Assembly (NCBI GenBank): GCA_024196135.1
Contig: JAMQCK010001163.1
Location: 1-11,320 of the forward strand
Length of the DNA: 11,320 bases
From: Pleurotus ostreatus/Saccharomyces cerevisiae fusant
Lineage: Eukaryota; Opisthokonta
Reading direction: 5' to 3'
Within the stretch, counting starts at the first letter, position 1. Each line of letters begins with the position of its first letter. Under the pieces are notes generated by a model. It was not told where the DNA came from and searched no databases. It saw only the letters and a list, made by a program, of their open reading frames with translations. Of this stretch, positions 8,275-11,320 are shown piece after piece. A program made the position numbers and the translations under genes.

Positions 8275-8506
8275 CTGTACAACGTTTTGTAGAACCAGTT
8301 TCGCTACCTGTGCTCGCTGTAATCTTAACTTTCGTCTCCACTGTCCTGCGCCAGTCTCTCAATCGATTCCGAAAATTCCCATCGACTAGTATCATTTGAG
8401 TGTCCATATTTCGACGTTGATCATAGCACGGTACAACAACATGCATTTCTTGCTCAACAATCTATACAAGTCTCCCGAATGAAGAACCAGCGACGACTTC
8501 CATATT
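8275..8506. other. Convergent 3' intergenic region
   Basis: Only 232 bp lie between the stop of the BAH/PHD-like gene and the stop of glycogen phosphorylase on the opposite strand. The 3' UTRs probably meet or overlap. No AATAAA is seen on either strand. Confidence 0.5.
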
Positions 8507-11320
8507 TTACGCCGGAATCTTAACGGGCTCGAGGTTCCAGTAGCTTTCCGCGTACTCCATAATGGCGCGATCCGAGCTAAACTTGCCCATCTACACAGTC
8601 ATCAGTACCGAATATACGGGTAGGACATTCAGTCCACTCACCCTGCACGCCGTGTAGATTGATTTCTTGATCCACTCCTCCTTGTCAAGGTATGCCTCGT
8701 CGACCATCTTGAGCGCGTCGATGTCTGGAGGCCACGTCAGTAACTTCGCCGAGCTCGTCAATGTTTAACGCCTTACAGGAATCGAAGTCGTCCGCGATGA
8801 GGTAGTAGTCGCCCTGACGGACGGTGTTGAGGAATCTGGGAGGAGCCGGAGGTTAGGCGGCGTGGAACAGGAAACTGGAACGAAGACGTACGGCTCGTAG
8901 ATGCCACCGTCGCCGAACAGGCCCTCGGACACCGTGCGGAGGACGCGCGCCAGGGCGGGCGACTTCTCCTCGACCGAGCGCGGGTGGTACATGTTGTTGT
9001 ACCGCACCTGCTCAACCTCGGGCGTGAGGTAGCCGAAGAAGACTGGATTAACCTTGTCAGCGCTCCACTGACTCGACAACGAACCTACGACTACTCACAG
9101 ACGTTGCTCGTCCCGACCTCCTCGCCGATCTCGATGTTCGCGCCGTCAACCGTGCCGAGCAGCAACCCGCCGTTCAGGCAGAACTTCATGTTCGACGTGC
9201 CCGACGCCTCCGTGCCCGCGGTCGAGATGTGCTGGCTGATGTCGGAGGCGGGGATGAGGATCTCGGCGAGCGAGACGCTGTAGTCGGGCAGGAAGTAGAG
9301 CTGGAGGTAGTCCTTCGTGTCCGGGTCCGCGTTGATCACGCGCGCGACGTTGACGATGAGGCGGATGATCTAGACCGACCGTCAACATCGCTCCCACCTA
9401 CACAAATTCACGATACTCACCAACTTCGCAATCCAGTACCCCGGCGCCGCCTTCGCCGCGAAGAACACGACGCGCGGGTTGACCTTCTTGCGCTCCTCCG
9501 CGCTCATGTCCTTGAGCGTCAAGTAGCGGTGGATGACGCCGAGTATGTTCAGCGACTGCCGCTTGTACTCGTGCAGGCGCTTGATCTGCACGTCGAACAT
9601 CGCGTGCGTGTTGATCTCGAGCCCGAGCGTCGTGCGCACGTGCTGCGCGAGGCGCTCCTTGTTGCGCTGCTTGATCGCGGCCCACTCCTGGCGGAAGGCG
9701 GCGTCCTCCGCGAGCGGGAGGAGCTTTTTGAGCATGAAGAGGTCCTTGAGCCAGACCTGCTTCGGGACGCCGAGTGACTTGGTAATGAGCGCGCTGAGCT
9801 CGGGGTTGCACTGGTCGAGCCAGCGGCGGGGGGTAACTGGTAGGGATGGTGAGTGAGAGGCGAAGTGTATAGATCTGACAGGACACGCACTGCCGTTGGT
9901 GACATTGCTGAACTTGCCAGCACCCTCGAACTCGACGAAGTCCTTCAAGATCGTGGTCTTGACGAGCTCACTGTGAAGCTAGGGATGAATTCGCATCAGG
10001 GTCTGCTCCGGTCCGTTGAGCTGAGGACACTCACCTCGGCAACACCGTTGACCTTGCGACTGCCGATGCAAGCGAGGTACGCCATGCGGACCTGCTTGGG
10101 GAAGCCCTCTGCGACATGGGTGAGTTATGCCCTTCGACCCTCAATGATCGTACTCACCCTCAATCAACGACATGCGCGCCAGCCTGTCCCGGTCGCCCGG
10201 GAACCTCTTCTCAACAGCCTGCAGGAAGTACATGTTCTACCACAAGCGTCAGCAACCTCACCTTCACACATCACACAGACAGATTGAGCAACTCACGATA
10301 TCGTAGATAATCTGCATGTGCCTCGGCAGCAGGTGCTCCATGAGCGGGACCGGCCACTTCTCCAGCGCCTCGGGGAGGACGGTATGGTTGGTGTAGAAGA
10401 ACGTGTTGGTGGTGATCTGCCAGGCAGTGTCCCAAGGGACGTCCTCCTCGTCGACGAGGATGCGCATGAGCTCGGGGATAGCCATCGTCGGATGGGTATC
10501 GTTGAGCTGGATGGCGACGTCTGAGGAAATAAGATGAGTTATGGAAGGATGGAGTGAAAGGATTATACGAACAGTCTGGGAACTGGGTGATTGGCTTTCC
10601 GATGTTCTTGAAGCGGCGGATCATGTCAGCGAGACTGGCGGCCGTCCAGAAGCTGAAATTTCGGCGTTAGCAGAGGTAGGACACGACGAGACTCATCACT
10701 TACTATTGCTGCTTGAGACGGAGCTCCTTCCCGAACGTCGTATGGTCGTTCGGGTAGAGGACAGAGGTGATCGCGCTGGCGCTGTTCGACGCCTCGACCG
10801 CGCGCTCGTAGTCGCCCGCGTTGAACGAGTTCAAGTCGAACCCGCGCTTCGGCTTGCTCTCCCACAGCCTAAGGTTGTTCGTGCTCTTCGTGAAGCACCC
10901 TGGGATCATCACATCGTACGCCTGCGCAATAACCTCCTGCCCACCGCTCCAAATCGCACGCGGCGTCCCGTCGTTCAACCTATCCGCGCTCCCGTAGAAG
11001 CGCACCTCGTACTGCACGTCCAGCCGGGGAAGCTCCCACGGGTTCTGGTTCTCGAGCCAGGGGTCAGGAGCCTGCAGCGCTGCGATGAGTTGTTGCATTC
11101 GGCGGTGCGGGGAGAGCTTGCGCACCTCGAGCTGCTGACCCTCGGGCGAGATCAGCTGCTGGAAGATGCCATACTTGTAGCGCAGGCCGTAGCCCCACAC
11201 GGGCAGTTCCTGGGGTAGGGAAGGTGAGCGACGGTGACGTCACGCGGGGTACAATGCAGTGAAGGAACTTGCCATGGACGCGGACGAGTCGAGGTAGCAG
11301 GCGGCGAGGCGGCCAAGACC
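8507..11320 (-). CDS. GPH1: Glycogen phosphorylase, C-terminal 720 residues (partial at right edge)
   Basis: EC 2.4.1.1, a cytosolic PLP enzyme that releases glucose 1-phosphate from glycogen. Exons: >11320-11273, 11209-10704, 10652-10573, 10520-10297, 10236-10158, 10108-10035, 9978-9891, 9836-9421, 9369-9099, 9042-8892, 8835-8777, 8724-8642 and 8590-8507. They total 2163 nt and stay open. Family signatures in order are [101 protein letters not shown], then [10 protein letters not shown], whose Lys carries the PLP (9099-9369 exon), and finally [15 protein letters not shown] at the C-terminus. The family is about 840-900 residues, so roughly the first 130-180 lie outside, including any N-terminal regulatory phosphorylation site. 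Twelve introns of 49-63 nt are visible, and the first is GC-AG. The gene symbol follows the yeast orthologue. Confidence 0.96.
11210..11272 (-). other. GC-AG intron of the glycogen phosphorylase gene
   Basis: This 63-nt intron begins GCAAGT, the classical GC-donor consensus, and ends CCCAG. Splicing gives [14 protein letters not shown], which matches the family pattern (D-S-x-A-T-L-x-x-P-x-W-G-Y-G) residue for residue. The only nearby GT (GTTCCT) breaks the frame. Confidence 0.85.

Noticed and set aside
9229..9777. 182-residue plus-strand open frame
   Set aside because: Antisense shadow of the phosphorylase exons that carry the PLP-lysine motif and RLHEYKRQ. Composition is repetitive Val/Asp/Arg/Leu with no motif.
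10541..11218. 225-residue plus-strand open frame
   Set aside because: It is antisense to glycogen phosphorylase exons and shows the Val/Glu/Arg/Leu-rich composition typical of the reverse strand of GC-rich codons. The minus strand has unmistakable phosphorylase motifs with consistent splice sites.
1..11320. Secondary-metabolite or catabolic gene cluster (SDR plus transporter)
   Set aside because: No core synthase, P450 or pathway regulator is present, and the neighbours (MYND, BAH/PHD-like, glycogen phosphorylase) are unrelated. Adjacency of an SDR and an MFS gene alone is not evidence.

Overview
The window looks like nuclear DNA of a filamentous basidiomycete, most likely an Agaricomycete. 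The evidence is a GC-rich coding bias, genes cut by many short introns (mostly 49-60 nt) with GT(A/G)NGT-type donors and CTGAC/CTAAC branch sites, and gene families typical of such fungi. All gene models below were built by hand from splice signals, reading frame and family resemblance. No alignment was run.

Layout. (1) 1-503, minus: 5' part of a short-chain dehydrogenase/reductase gene that runs off the left edge. (2) 1068-2005, minus: a two-exon gene for a 295-residue protein with a C-terminal MYND zinc finger. (3) 2468-4810, minus: a 13-exon gene for a 536-residue major facilitator transporter of the fungal SVOP-like type. It contains 16-nt and 7-nt micro-exons and one apparent GC-AG intron. 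(4) 6294-8274, plus: an eight-exon gene for a protein of about 530 residues with a probable BAH-like region and a PHD-like zinc finger. (5) 8507-11320, minus: the C-terminal 720 residues of glycogen phosphorylase in 13 exons, continuing past the right edge.

Between genes: 504-1067 holds the SDR promoter, with a TATA box, and the MYND 3' region, with AATAAA. 2006-2467 holds the MYND promoter with a perfect TGACGTCA site. 4811-6293 is a 1.48-kb divergent intergenic stretch with no convincing gene. 8275-8506 separates two converging 3' ends.

The genes do not form an obvious pathway or cluster. Glycogen phosphorylase mobilises storage carbon, the transporter and SDR are metabolic genes with unknown substrates, and the MYND and BAH/PHD-like proteins are probable protein-interaction or chromatin factors. 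The most unusual content is gene structure (micro-exons encoding part of MFS motif A, two GC-AG introns) and the BAH/PHD-like protein, whose last Cys pair lies about 150 residues from the rest of the finger. I see no mobile element, CRISPR array, rRNA or tRNA.
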